A program made the translations under genes and the position numbers. The notes below the pieces were generated by a model. The model ran no database searches. It had not been told where the DNA came from and saw nothing but the letters and a program-made list of their open reading frames with translations. A stretch of 64,000 nucleotides of DNA from Chloroflexota bacterium (GTDB lineage: Bacteria; Chloroflexota; Chloroflexia; Chloroflexales; Herpetosiphonaceae), in contig JAIUOC010000007.1 of NCBI GenBank assembly GCA_020161265.1, forward strand, positions 1-64,000. The letters are read 5' to 3'. Positions within the stretch are counted from its first letter, which is position 1, and the number at the start of each line of letters is the position of its first letter. Of the stretch, positions 27,684-37,120 are shown one piece after another.

Positions 27684-28787
27684 ATGCGTTTTAAGGCTTT
27701 ACTCGCAGGGCTTTTCCGAATCAACCACGCCGACGCAAATATTCGGCGGCGTGGGAAGGCTATCGTTGGGATTACCTTCTTTTTGGTTTGCTGTATCATA
27801 TTAATTGGTATTTTCAGCATTTTTGCAACTGGCTGGCGCGAAACTGCCTTACTCACCAGCCCATTTGGGCTGCTTGGGCTAGCAGCCATTTGGCTAGCCC
27901 GCCGTGGAATGGCCAATCGTGCCGCCGGATTATTGATTGCTGCTGCACTCGCGGCCTTGGTCGCCGCGCCAGTGGTGGCCAATCGGGTGGCTTTTACGCC
28001 ATTTTTCTTTCTCTTACCAATTTTGATGGCCTTTGTCACGCTATCGCCACGCGGTTTACTGTTCGCCAGTGGCACGAGTTTGGCTGCCTTAGGTTTGCTC
28101 GCGCTATTAACGCAGAATATCCCACAAACATTGCCGCAAAATAGCGAAGTATTCGGCTTGGCCAGTAGCTTGTTGTTGATGATTATTGGCTTGGGCTATG
28201 TTGGCTCACGCACCACCCACCAAGCCATTCACGCAATGAATTTAGCTCAGCAGCGGAGCCGCGAATTAACTAAAACGCTGCAAGATGAGCGCGATCAACT
28301 TAGTCAACGGGTGGCTGAAAGCACGGCGGAATTACGCCAGAGTTTGGCAAATTCGGAACAATTGATCGCCGAGCAAGCCCGTTTATTGAATGAAAATGAT
28401 CAACAACGTTCAACGATTCGTTCGTTGAGTTTGCCAATCTTGCCATTGCACCAACACATACTGCTTGCCCCACTGATTGGCACATTTGATCAGCAACGGT
28501 TACACGATATTCAAGCGCAGCTTTTACAGGCGGTTGATGCCTATCAAGCCAAAATTCTGCTCTTGGATTTGACTGGGGTTGCGGTGCTTGATCAGGCTGG
28601 GGCAGCCATGCTTCAGCAGATTGTCCATGCCAGTAGCTTGCTTGGGGCAGCCGTTGCATTTATCGGCGTGCGGCCTGAAGCAGCCCAAGCTATTGTGAGT
28701 ATGGGCCACCAGCTTGGCAATGTGCGGGTTTTTCGCGATCTGCAAGCGGCAATTCAACAGCATAGTCGGCTGTTGTTCGATAGCTAA
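27684..28787 (+). CDS. Membrane-anchored STAS-domain protein (RsbR-type)
   Basis: A 367-residue protein. Five or six membrane segments occupy about 25-185. A coiled coil (about 190-245) follows, with LSQRVAESTAELRQSLANSE. The C-terminal STAS domain (250-365) has LLLDLTGVAVLDQAGAAML and IGVRPEAAQAIV. RsbR-type STAS proteins transmit stress signals in stressosome complexes through phosphorylated threonines; here the residue after VLD is Gln and the second site is Ala, so phosphorylation control may be lost. It precedes the STAND regulator by 67 bases on the same strand. Confidence 0.85.
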   Translation: MRFKALLAGLFRINHADANIRRRGKAIVGITFFLVCCIILIGIFSIFATGWRETALLTSPFGLLGLAAIWLARRGMANRAAGLLIAAALAALVAAPVVANRVAFTPFFFLLPILMAFVTLSPRGLLFASGTSLAALGLLALLTQNIPQTLPQNSEVFGLASSLLLMIIGLGYVGSRTTHQAIHAMNLAQQRSRELTKTLQDERDQLSQRVAESTAELRQSLANSEQLIAEQARLLNENDQQRSTIRSLSLPILPLHQHILLAPLIGTFDQQRLHDIQAQLLQAVDAYQAKILLLDLTGVAVLDQAGAAMLQQIVHASSLLGAAVAFIGVRPEAAQAIVSMGHQLGNVRVFRDLQAAIQQHSRLLFDS

Positions 28788-28854
28788 CCAGCCTTCGGGT
28801 ATACTAGCAATTGTTTTGCAGGCTGCGTTAGCGCAACCGATAGAGACTTGTACG

Positions 28855-31539
28855 ATGGATGATCGGCCAATCTTCCCAGAATGGATCAAACAGGCTCGTA
28901 AGCAATTGGGCCTTGGCAGAGCCGAGTTAGCCCAACAAGTTGGCTGTTCGTTGGCCATGTTGCGTCAGCTTGAGTATGGTACCCGCCGCCCTTCGCGCCA
29001 GTTGGCTGAACGGCTCGCCAGCTTTTTGCAGATTCCAGCTGAACAGCAAGCGCTCTTTGTGCAAACCGCACGGGTCCATCAACCACCTAGCCCAATCAAT
29101 CCAATTCCACGAGTGAAACGGCTGCCTGAGCCAAGCCAACCCTTAATTGGCCGCGCGGAATTATTGGCCAATGCCAGCCAGCTATTGCTCCAGCCAAGCA
29201 TCCGTTTGCTGAGCATTGTTGGACCAGGTGGCGTTGGTAAAACTCATTTTGCAACCCAGCTTGCCCAGCAGATTCAAGCACATTTCAGTGATGGGAGCTT
29301 TTTTATTGGCTTAGCGTCATTGCACGATGCTGAACAATTGCCGACGCTGATCGCTCAAACGCTGGAAATCCCCCAACCAACCCATCAATCAACCTTAGAG
29401 CAATTGATCGGCGCGATTGGCCAACGCTCGATCTTACTGGTGCTCGATAATCTTGAGCATGTGATGATGGTTGTGCCAATTATCAGCCAATTGATCGCCC
29501 AATGCAGCAAACTCAAAATGCTGATTACCAGCCGCTTTGCCTTGAAATTACACGCTGAACACCTGATTGATTTGCCACCACTCGATGTGCCACAACACCC
29601 ACTTGAGCACCAAGCTAGCACCGAAACCAGCTATTCTGCTGTGGAATTATTCGAGCTTCGCGCCAAAATGGTACAACCTCAATTTAGCCTAACAGCCCAA
29701 AATCGCGCGATCGTTGGCGAAATTTGTCGGCGTTTAGATGGCTTACCCTTGGCGATCGAGCTGGCGGCGGCACGAATTCGTGGCCTGCCACCCCAAGCAA
29801 TGCTCGCGCGGCTCGATCGGCGGCTCGAATTATTCGATCAAGGCAATAGCGATCTGCCTGAGCGGCATCAAACCTTGCGCAATTTAATTGCTTGGAGCTA
29901 CACGCTGCTCACGCCCAACGAGCAAACTATTTTTCGCACCCTCAGCCTGTTTGCCAACCATTGGACATTAGATGCCGCCGAATATCTGTGTCAAACTCAA
30001 ATTGCCAAACCTCAAGTTCTCACAATTTTGCTCAATTTGCTTGATAAAAGTTTAGTGCGCGAAGAAAGCTCAAACGATGGCCTCGCCACCTTTGCCATGC
30101 TCGAAATTATTCGCGAATATGGGCTAGAGCAGCTTGAACAAACCAGCGAAGCTCAAGCATTGCGCTGGCGGCATGCGCATTATTACATCCAACTTGCCCA
30201 ACATGCCGAGCAACAACTCGGCCAACAAGAAGCATTGTGGCTTGAGCGCTTGACTTGGGAGCGTAGCAACCTTTGGGATGTGCTCAACTGGCTCGTGGCA
30301 CAACAAGCAGCCGAAGCGTTGCTGCAACTGATCGGTTCGCTCTGGAAATTTTGGCAAATTCGCCATCTCTGGCAGGAAGGCTTGCACTGGATTGAGTTGG
30401 CTTTGGCCTTGCCGCTGGTCAATAGCGAAGCCTATCAACAAGCCCGTGCCAAGGTGCTTTGGGGCGCTGGTTGGTTGGCAGTCGATTTGCATCAGCATGA
30501 TTTGGCTCAAGCCATGTTCGAGCAAAGCCTGCACCTCGCCACCAGCCTCGACGATCAACAGGGAATTGCCCGAGCGTTGCATGGGGTTGGCTTATTGGCC
30601 GAGTGGGCGGGGCAGCGCGATTTTGCCATGCGAGCCTATCAAGAAAGTTTAAGTCTCTTCCGCCAACTCGATGATCAAGAGGAGATTGCTTGGTCGTTGT
30701 TTCACTTGGGCGCAGCTTTGCAATCGCAGGGTCAAGCCAAACAAGCTCAGCATTTTTTAGAAGCAGCCTTAGCGACCTCACGCCGCTTGGATCATTCGTG
30801 GAGCATCGTGCATCAAACCAAAGCACTTGGCCAAATGGCGATTGATCAAGGGCGTTATGCTGATGCCGAGTTATTACTCAACGAAAGTCTCAAGCTCGCT
30901 CAAAGCCATCAATATCAACAAATTTATCTTGAAATTTTGCGGCATCTTGGGCGTTCGGCATTGGAGCAAGGCCAGTATCAGCTAGCTCGCGAGCGATTTC
31001 AAGCCAGCCTTGAGCAAGCCCAACAACTCAAAGAACCCTCGGCAATTCGCTGGGCCAGCATTCACCTCAACTGGCTGGGTATTCTCGCAGGTGATTTGGA
31101 CCAAGCCTATGCGTTTGAGCAACAATTGGCAATCTTCGAGCGCGACGAGCCTGCTTGGGCAATTGCCTGGCTCAAGGCACGTTTGGGCACAATTGCTTTG
31201 ATCAAACACCAGCCTGAAGTAGCCCAAAGCTGGTTTCTGGCTAGTATTCAAATGTACCAAGCCAACGATTTGCCATGGGGTTTGGTCGAATGTCTTGAAG
31301 GGTTAGCGCATAGCCTATGTTTGGGCAAGCAAGCCAATCAAGCCGCAGCCTGCTTGCAATTGCTAAGCACTGCTGAACAACAACGCCAAAGCTTGCCACG
31401 TTTGCGCTCAGTACCTGAACAAGCAGCATGGCAAGCCAGCCTTGCGTGGTGTCAACAACAACTTAGCCCCGAGCAATTTACCCAAATTTGGCAAACTGAG
31501 GTGACCCAAACACTTGAACAATTGCTCAAGCCTTTTTAA
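28855..31539 (+). CDS. XRE-STAND ATPase-TPR regulator
   Basis: An 894-residue multidomain regulator. The N-terminal XRE helix-turn-helix (about 8-62) has ARKQLGLGRAELAQQVGCSL. A STAND/NB-ARC ATPase follows, with P-loop VGPGGVGKTHFATQ at about 121 and Walker B ILLVLDNLEHV, TSRFALK, and GLPLAIELAAARI (GxP motif). From about 500 to 880 lie tetratricopeptide repeats such as ARALHGVGLLAEWAGQRDFA. Such proteins are ligand-activated switches that oligomerise; the signal is unknown. The ATG at 28855 replaces a longer frame overlapping the STAS gene. Confidence 0.9.
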   Translation: MDDRPIFPEWIKQARKQLGLGRAELAQQVGCSLAMLRQLEYGTRRPSRQLAERLASFLQIPAEQQALFVQTARVHQPPSPINPIPRVKRLPEPSQPLIGRAELLANASQLLLQPSIRLLSIVGPGGVGKTHFATQLAQQIQAHFSDGSFFIGLASLHDAEQLPTLIAQTLEIPQPTHQSTLEQLIGAIGQRSILLVLDNLEHVMMVVPIISQLIAQCSKLKMLITSRFALKLHAEHLIDLPPLDVPQHPLEHQASTETSYSAVELFELRAKMVQPQFSLTAQNRAIVGEICRRLDGLPLAIELAAARIRGLPPQAMLARLDRRLELFDQGNSDLPERHQTLRNLIAWSYTLLTPNEQTIFRTLSLFANHWTLDAAEYLCQTQIAKPQVLTILLNLLDKSLVREESSNDGLATFAMLEIIREYGLEQLEQTSEAQALRWRHAHYYIQLAQHAEQQLGQQEALWLERLTWERSNLWDVLNWLVAQQAAEALLQLIGSLWKFWQIRHLWQEGLHWIELALALPLVNSEAYQQARAKVLWGAGWLAVDLHQHDLAQAMFEQSLHLATSLDDQQGIARALHGVGLLAEWAGQRDFAMRAYQESLSLFRQLDDQEEIAWSLFHLGAALQSQGQAKQAQHFLEAALATSRRLDHSWSIVHQTKALGQMAIDQGRYADAELLLNESLKLAQSHQYQQIYLEILRHLGRSALEQGQYQLARERFQASLEQAQQLKEPSAIRWASIHLNWLGILAGDLDQAYAFEQQLAIFERDEPAWAIAWLKARLGTIALIKHQPEVAQSWFLASIQMYQANDLPWGLVECLEGLAHSLCLGKQANQAAACLQLLSTAEQQRQSLPRLRSVPEQAAWQASLAWCQQQLSPEQFTQIWQTEVTQTLEQLLKPF

Positions 31540-31548
31540 CCACGAAAT

Positions 31549-32427
31549 TCAATCAGCTTGAACTATAATCCCCAATCGTTCCAACAAAGCGCGATAATCA
31601 GCAGCTCGATAGCGAATCGGCGGTTTATTGGGGCTATGCGAATCGGAGCCAGCGCTAATTAAAAGCGAGTGTTGTTGGGCATAGCTACGGTATAAGGCAG
31701 CTTGTTCAGCAGTATGTAAGGGATAATCAGCCTCAATCCCATCTAAGGGCACTTCATCCCTTAACGCATCGAGCAGCGCTTGATCAAAACAGACAAAACC
31801 ATCGCTGCGGCCTGGATGGGCCAAGATACAGATTGCACCACTTTGCTGGGCCGCTGCCACAACTGCGGCAATCGAATTGGTTGCAAAATCGCAGCCTGAG
31901 GCTTGCATCAGTTGCGAAAATTGGGCTGGGGCAAGGGTTGGATTCTGTTGCTTAACCAAGGCTGCCAATAAATGAGGTTGTTGAGCCGATGGTTGGGCTA
32001 GAATCTCGGCCATTTGGGCTTGATGTTGAGGGGTCAAATAGCCGTGATCACAACAATACGCAAAGGCCTTGGTGATGATTGTTTGCTGGCGTTGATACAG
32101 CTCGGCAGCAATCGCCATGAGTGGATTTGGCCCAAGCTCAAAGCCAAAACACAGCAGATCGACCAGCTGTTCGCGCCAAAGACAGCTCATTTCAGTCGCT
32201 ACCAACAAGGGCATACCTTCAGCCACCGCCAAATCCTGCATTGATTGCGCCATATCAGGCCGATCATGGTCGGTAATTGCGGCCAAGCCAAAGCCTTCAC
32301 GCTTCAAATGGTGAATCAGATCAAGTGCTGACCACTGGCCATCACTGGCCGTTGTATGCAATTGTAAGTCGATCGCTGCATCGGCAGCTAACACCAAGTT
32401 TGTGGTTGAACGTTTAACAAGCGTCAT
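31549..32427 (-). CDS. PHP-domain phosphoesterase (RNase AM/YciV-like)
   Basis: A 292-residue PHP-superfamily protein. Metal-binding motifs are LQLHTTASDG, ITDHD, ILAHPGR and GSDSHSPNK. Members of this branch hydrolyse 3',5'-nucleoside bisphosphates or trim RNA 5' ends; which applies here cannot be read. The length is normal. It converges with the STAND gene, nine bases apart, and is followed upstream by the DUF1905 gene nine bases away, so the two are cotranscribed. Confidence 0.88.
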   Translation of the reverse strand: MTLVKRSTTNLVLAADAAIDLQLHTTASDGQWSALDLIHHLKREGFGLAAITDHDRPDMAQSMQDLAVAEGMPLLVATEMSCLWREQLVDLLCFGFELGPNPLMAIAAELYQRQQTIITKAFAYCCDHGYLTPQHQAQMAEILAQPSAQQPHLLAALVKQQNPTLAPAQFSQLMQASGCDFATNSIAAVVAAAQQSGAICILAHPGRSDGFVCFDQALLDALRDEVPLDGIEADYPLHTAEQAALYRSYAQQHSLLISAGSDSHSPNKPPIRYRAADYRALLERLGIIVQAD

Positions 32428-32436
32428 CTGGATGCC

Positions 32437-32724
32437 TCACTGGCCAATCTTAAGCTGAATGTTCACCAGATCGCCTTCGTTAAGCTGCTCGGCCAAACGA
32501 ATGGGCTTTTTGATCGGCACAAGATACAGGCCATCTTTGGGAATCAGCGACGTACTCCAGGTTGTACCGCCAATTTGCACTTGGGCCGGAATCACGCCCC
32601 AGCCATAGGTCACCAGCCCAGCAACCGCCTTGATTGATTGGCTCTGTTCAAGCGGCACAGTGACGAAATACCATGGCGCTGGCCCTTTCCAAAACCAAAT
32701 TGGCCCAGTAAAATCAAAGGTCAC
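32437..32724 (-). CDS. DUF1905 protein
   Basis: A 95-residue all-beta protein matching DUF1905: FTGPIWFWKGPAPWYFVTVP, a GWGVIPAQVQIGGTTWSTSL core and YLVPIKKPIRLAEQLNEGD. Function is unknown. In other genomes the domain is often joined to YdeI/OmpD-associated proteins. AGGAG is upstream of the ATG. It shares an operon with the PHP gene. Confidence 0.88.
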   Translation of the reverse strand: MTFDFTGPIWFWKGPAPWYFVTVPLEQSQSIKAVAGLVTYGWGVIPAQVQIGGTTWSTSLIPKDGLYLVPIKKPIRLAEQLNEGDLVNIQLKIGQ

Positions 32725-32750
32725 ACGAAACTCCTAGGATTAAATTAAGA

Positions 32751-32771
32751 ACCCATGCACAATGCATGGGT
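32751..32771 (-). terminator. Terminator of the dCache-STAS gene
   Basis: Nine-bp arms ACCCATGCA and TGCATGGGT close on three bases. On the minus strand a T-rich tract follows. It lies 22 bases after the stop codon of the sensor gene and before the DUF1905 gene. Confidence 0.7.
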
Positions 32772-32792
32772 CTGATAGTAGAATGCACAACT

Positions 32793-34535
32793 TTACGAAC
32801 GGCTTAGTTGGGCAACGGCAGTGCGCAAATCGGCTGAGGTCTGGACTGAACTCAAATCGACCGACAAGGTAGTCAGCATTTGGGCAACTTCGGGGCCAAC
32901 GCCAACCAAAATTACACTTGCCCCCAGCAAACGCAAGCCATTCATCATGCTTAACAAGGCTTGGGCAGCCTGTTCATCCATCATTGGCACGCCCGTAATA
33001 TCAATCAAGACTTTGCGAGCGCGTTCCCGTTGAACCCGGGTCAAGAGAATTGAGGTGGCTTGCTGCACCCGTTCGCCATCCAAACTACCAATTAATGGCA
33101 TCACCAACACCCCTTTTAGAATTGGGATGACTGGTGAGGCAACATCACGTAGCAGTTGCGATAACTGTTGACGTTCAGCGAGTGAGTGTTCGAGATTAAC
33201 CACCACTTCACTCAGGCGCTGCATCGCGGCTTCGCGTGCAGCCTCTTTGGCCTCGGTTTCTTGGCGCGAAACTTGTAAAGCAGCGGTCATGCTATTAAAT
33301 GAGCTGGCCAACTGACCTAATTCATTATTGCTTTCAACCTCAATTGGCTGGAGATCGCCGTCGGCGACTCGATTGGTTGCGCCAATTAAGCCGGCCAGTG
33401 GTTTAAGAAATTGGCGGCGCAGAATCAGCGCCATGCCAAAGCCAAACAAAATAACCGCAATTAAGGCCAAACCGATGCTCAAGCCAAGACTTTGGTTAGT
33501 GATCGTGGCAATTTGATTGGCGGTTTCAGTCGTGCGTGCCGTAATTTCATCCAAGGGCGAAGCTAAGCCCAAGCCCCATGGAATCCCGCTAATTGCCGCA
33601 TAGGCCACTACATATCCGCGCCCACTCAAACGCACCGTGGTTACTCCATCACGGCCCGCTTGCAGATCGCTGATCATCGATGAACTGGGCATGTTGGCTT
33701 GATTGGTCAAAATTTGCTGAACAATCCCGCCCTGGCCAGCCTCGGTCACCGCCACAACTTCGCCATTACGGGTAATCAAAAAGGCAAAACTCGATTGATC
33801 AACAATTAATCCCTTGAGATAGAAACTCAAACGATCAAGGCTGACATCGACGCTGACAGTGCCCAAAAAATCGGCATTATCATAAACTGGTGCAGCAACC
33901 GAGATCAATGCTTGCGATTGATCAATCGATTGATGCACTTCTGTCCAGACCAAGGCGCGGCTCGGGTTATTCTCTGGCAAACTGGCTTGGTACGCTGCTT
34001 CTTGGCTGGGCAACCAATCTACTGGCGGATCGTTAGGAGTCATGTTGGGATAGGTGCGCAAGGTATTGGCGGTCAGATATGAGATACGCACAATTTCAGG
34101 CACGCTGATTTGCAAGCTTGGCAAGACATCTTCGAGCCGTTGACTATAACGAATGTCAGCTAATGCTTGGGCCTGATCGGGATTAGCAACCACCAAGACT
34201 GTGGTTGCGCCGCTGGCATATTGGCGACCATTACGGGCTACGTTCAACTCAGGCAAGTTTGGAATTTGATTGGTTGGCTGTTGCAAATAGGTGCGGGTGG
34301 TGACCGCTAATTGTTGCACACCACGGACTGTTTGCCCCGTGCTGGCAGCATGACTTTGGGCAATGCGCAGGAGATATTGTTCAGCTTGGGCTTGCAGCGC
34401 GGCGGTGCTATCGTTGGTGGCTTGGTTGCGCACTGCCACCAAGCCACGAGCATTAATTGCTAAATTGAGCAACGCCAAGAGCGATGTTCCCAATAAGAGG
34501 ATAACAATAACTTGCCTGCGTAAACTATGGAGCAT
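32793..34535 (-). CDS. dCache-HAMP-STAS membrane sensor
   Basis: A 580-residue sensor. One membrane helix at about 8-30 and another at about 350-372 enclose a large extracytoplasmic dCache domain (WLPSQEAAYQASLPENNPSRALVW and SVAAPVYDNADFLGTVSVDVS are typical). A HAMP domain (373-425, RRQFLKPLAGLIGATNRVADGD), a coiled coil (430-470), and a C-terminal STAS domain (470-575, VLIDITGVPMMDEQAAQAL) follow. There is no kinase or methyl-accepting output. The STAS acceptor position is Glu, a phosphomimic. It lies 24 bases after a TorT-like binding-protein gene and is probably its partner. Confidence 0.88.
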   Translation of the reverse strand: MLHSLRRQVIVILLLGTSLLALLNLAINARGLVAVRNQATNDSTAALQAQAEQYLLRIAQSHAASTGQTVRGVQQLAVTTRTYLQQPTNQIPNLPELNVARNGRQYASGATTVLVVANPDQAQALADIRYSQRLEDVLPSLQISVPEIVRISYLTANTLRTYPNMTPNDPPVDWLPSQEAAYQASLPENNPSRALVWTEVHQSIDQSQALISVAAPVYDNADFLGTVSVDVSLDRLSFYLKGLIVDQSSFAFLITRNGEVVAVTEAGQGGIVQQILTNQANMPSSSMISDLQAGRDGVTTVRLSGRGYVVAYAAISGIPWGLGLASPLDEITARTTETANQIATITNQSLGLSIGLALIAVILFGFGMALILRRQFLKPLAGLIGATNRVADGDLQPIEVESNNELGQLASSFNSMTAALQVSRQETEAKEAAREAAMQRLSEVVVNLEHSLAERQQLSQLLRDVASPVIPILKGVLVMPLIGSLDGERVQQATSILLTRVQRERARKVLIDITGVPMMDEQAAQALLSMMNGLRLLGASVILVGVGPEVAQMLTTLSVDLSSVQTSADLRTAVAQLSRS

Positions 34536-34559
34536 CGTCCATCCTCCACCTACAACAAC

Positions 34560-35699
34560 CTATTGCGACACACGCAGCGTAATTTTGAACGTTTCGGGTG
34601 GGATCGAAGTCGTCGGATCAAAGCTAGTGAGCGATGCTGTATCGATCACGAAGCTCTTCGGGCCAACATGGGCCATAAATTCTTTGCCTTCCAAAATGCG
34701 CACCGTTTGATCGATGGCAATTCGCGCAATTGTAACTGGTGGAGCAACCGCCGCTGCTTGGATACCACCACTCTGCAATTCGGCATACACTTCTGGACTG
34801 ATATAATATGCCATAATTTTAATTTTATCTTGCAGCTTGCGTTCGCGCAGAATTTCGGCAGCAGTTACCGCAGTTTGACCAGTGCCTACAATATAATCGA
34901 TCTCGGGATGTGCGATCAAGACCTCTTCGATCAATTTTGCTTGCTCTTCTTTGCCAGTATCGCCATATTTGGTTTCAACAATGTTAATTGCGCCACCAGT
35001 AATAGTAGCCTTAAATTTTTCATCGGCTGCTTTCGACCAACCAGCCTTTTCGGGGCCAGGGAACCAAGCGACATCAACCGCATCGCTGCCCTTGGCATGT
35101 TTTTGCACTAAATATTTAGCAATTTCTTGGCCGCCTTCGCCGGGGACTGAAAGCGATTTAGCGGTAATGGCCTTCGACGAAATATCATTCATAAAGGCAA
35201 TTACGGGAATCTTTTGGCTTTGCAGCTCCACAATTAAATCGTTGAGGCCATCAAGCGAGATCGCCCCAATCACCACAGCCTTGGCTCCGTTAGCCACACA
35301 TTGGCGAATTTGGGTAATTTGGGTTGGCAAATTGCCATAGCCACCAGCTTCAACAATTTCCACATTGATGCCTAAGCGTTCGGCTTCGGAAACTACGCCA
35401 TAATTAACCGCCAACCAATAACTATCCTTGATGTGCGGAATTGAAACACAAATTGTCTCAGCCTTATCGGCCACAACCAAGGGCACATAGTCGGTTGATG
35501 TCCGCGGGCTAGCAAAATCGAATGGTGGATTCCAGACTTCAACTTGATAGGTGGTGCTGGTGCTGGTTTGGCTGAGCGCGGCGGTTGCACTAGGCACGGA
35601 TGTTGGTTGGGCGGTTGGCTGAGCCGTGCCACAAGCGGCTAAACTAGCGGCCAATAAACTGCCAAGAACCCATTTCGAGCGTTTGGTTGCAGTCTGCAT
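34560..35699 (-). CDS. TorT-like periplasmic binding lipoprotein
   Basis: A 379-residue lipoprotein with signal GSLLAASLAACGT. The mature part is a type I periplasmic-binding fold of the TorT branch: IPHIKDSYWLAVNYGVVSEAERLG, then IRQCVANGAKAVVIGAIS and YIVGTGQTAVTAAEILRER. TorT works with the sensor kinase TorS in trimethylamine-N-oxide sensing; here the following gene is a dCache-HAMP-STAS sensor instead. No trimethylamine oxide reductase gene is nearby, so the ligand is unknown. AGGAG precedes the ATG. Confidence 0.88.
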   Translation of the reverse strand: MQTATKRSKWVLGSLLAASLAACGTAQPTAQPTSVPSATAALSQTSTSTTYQVEVWNPPFDFASPRTSTDYVPLVVADKAETICVSIPHIKDSYWLAVNYGVVSEAERLGINVEIVEAGGYGNLPTQITQIRQCVANGAKAVVIGAISLDGLNDLIVELQSQKIPVIAFMNDISSKAITAKSLSVPGEGGQEIAKYLVQKHAKGSDAVDVAWFPGPEKAGWSKAADEKFKATITGGAINIVETKYGDTGKEEQAKLIEEVLIAHPEIDYIVGTGQTAVTAAEILRERKLQDKIKIMAYYISPEVYAELQSGGIQAAAVAPPVTIARIAIDQTVRILEGKEFMAHVGPKSFVIDTASLTSFDPTTSIPPETFKITLRVSQ

Positions 35700-35782
35700 A
35701 GGATCTCCTTCTTACTTAAACCCTAGTGCAACAATGTTGAGAGCATGAGGCGGGCATTGTGGGGTAGCGTGGCTAAACAAAG

Positions 35783-35828
35783 ATGGGCAGGCCTATGTAA
35801 GAGATTGTCTCACACAAGGCCTGCCCAT
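35783..35828 (-). terminator. Terminator of the secreted RidA-like gene
   Basis: Twelve-bp arms ATGGGCAGGCCT and AGGCCTGCCCAT with a 22-base loop, followed on the minus strand by TCTTTGTTTA. It lies nine bases after the stop codon. Confidence 0.75.
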
Positions 35829-35836
35829 ACAAGAGC

Positions 35837-36484
35837 TTATTTAATTTCGACAATCAACTCGATTTCGGTGGCCATATTGAAGGGCAATGCAACTTTACCA
35901 CCAGATGAACGGGCATGTTTACCAGCTTCGGGGCCAAAAATTTCGACCAAGAAGTCTGAACAGCCATCAACGGTTTTGCCAAGTGCACCAACAACTGGGC
36001 CAGACGTTACATCGTCGTAGGTTGGGGTAACATTGACCGTTCCGGTAACCATCACAATGTGCTCAACCCGATCAAGGTCGCCAATTGTTGATTTCAGGAA
36101 GCGTAAGCCCCGCACACAACTCAACATCGCAGCTTCTTGGGCCGTTGCCAACGAGAGGGTTGGCAATTCGCCTTTGAGGAAACCGCCGCTGCCAGTCAAA
36201 ATTTCTGGGCCAGCTGACGAAATAAAGACCGTTTCGCCTGATTGTGAAGCATACACATAATTGGCAGTTGGCGGAGTCAATGCTGGCAATGAAGCTACAC
36301 CATAACGTGCTTCAACATAGGCTTCAACCTTTTCAAAGACACAATCAACACCTGGTCGGCGACAACGATGCTGTTCAGCTTGTTGGGCTTTGTCGAGCGC
36401 TTGGCCTTCCGAAGCCAGTGAAATCGAGCTAAATGTGGCAGCCATGACCATTACGAGCAGGAGTTTGAGAGAAAAGCGTTTCAT
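35837..36484 (-). CDS. Secreted RidA/YjgF-family protein
   Basis: A 215-residue protein with a signal peptide (LLLVMVMAATFSSISLASE) and two Cys in a short CRRPGVDC segment. The RidA-like domain starts about residue 80: VYASQSGETVFISSAGPE, LKGELPTLSLATAQEAAMLSC, the middle helix and LPFNMATEIELIVEIK. RidA enzymes hydrolyse reactive enamines and imines in the cytosol; export is unusual. The RidA catalytic Arg appears absent (the C-terminal stretch reads LPFNMATEIEL), so it may bind rather than catalyse. The ATG at 36484 has GAGGAG. Confidence 0.8.
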   Translation of the reverse strand: MKRFSLKLLLVMVMAATFSSISLASEGQALDKAQQAEQHRCRRPGVDCVFEKVEAYVEARYGVASLPALTPPTANYVYASQSGETVFISSAGPEILTGSGGFLKGELPTLSLATAQEAAMLSCVRGLRFLKSTIGDLDRVEHIVMVTGTVNVTPTYDDVTSGPVVGALGKTVDGCSDFLVEIFGPEAGKHARSSGGKVALPFNMATEIELIVEIK

Positions 36485-36781
36485 AGATGGACTCCTCAGC
36501 ACAAGGTTGATGTCTTTGATCGATCAAGTAATCAATCGTCAGTCATTGGGATTATAGGTCAAATGGGTCAGTGGATAGCTTTGAGTTTACCCGACCTCAA
36601 AGCAAAGTCAACAGTCCCAATAGTCCTATCCAAAAACTACCTTTAATGGGACTCGTGAACCTAGCTTCGGCTAGGTCATCCTAACAACTTATCCTAGGTC
36701 TAAAAGGCTAAAAATCGATCAGAGAACTATTTTGGCTCAGCTACGGTAGAGTAAGCAATAGGGTTAATCGAGGTTTGAATT

Positions 36782-37120
36782 ATGTCGATATTTATTCATT
36801 TCGAGTTTATGTGGATTCCACCTCAGTTTGGTGGTAATAACGGTGTGCCTTATCCTAATATGCGTACCGAGATTCATTGGCGGCATTACCTTCGTGATCC
36901 AGAAGAAGCCACTCGCGACATCCAATGGATTCAGTTTGATTACGATGAAATGACCCGCCAAGGATATGCGAAGTGTCGCTTTGGATCGCATCATCAATTA
37001 CCAGAAGGTAGACTTAAGCCTGATCAATTTATCGTCATATTCAATGGGCCGAGAATTTTGGCAGTCGGCAAAATCGTCGAAGAACGCAGCACTGCAATCC
37101 AAGGAAATAACGATGGATAA
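36782..37120 (+). CDS. Hypothetical protein
   Basis: A 112-residue protein starting with an aromatic-rich IHFEFMWIPPQFGGNNG. I do not recognise a family. It has GAGG eight bases upstream of the ATG and overlaps the next gene by eight bases, so the two are cotranscribed and probably work together. No signal peptide. Confidence 0.65.
   Translation: MSIFIHFEFMWIPPQFGGNNGVPYPNMRTEIHWRHYLRDPEEATRDIQWIQFDYDEMTRQGYAKCRFGSHHQLPEGRLKPDQFIVIFNGPRILAVGKIVEERSTAIQGNNDG

Noticed and set aside
28714..28854. 47-residue N-terminal extension of the XRE-STAND protein
   Set aside because: It overlaps the STAS gene and precedes the conserved XRE start with unrelated sequence.
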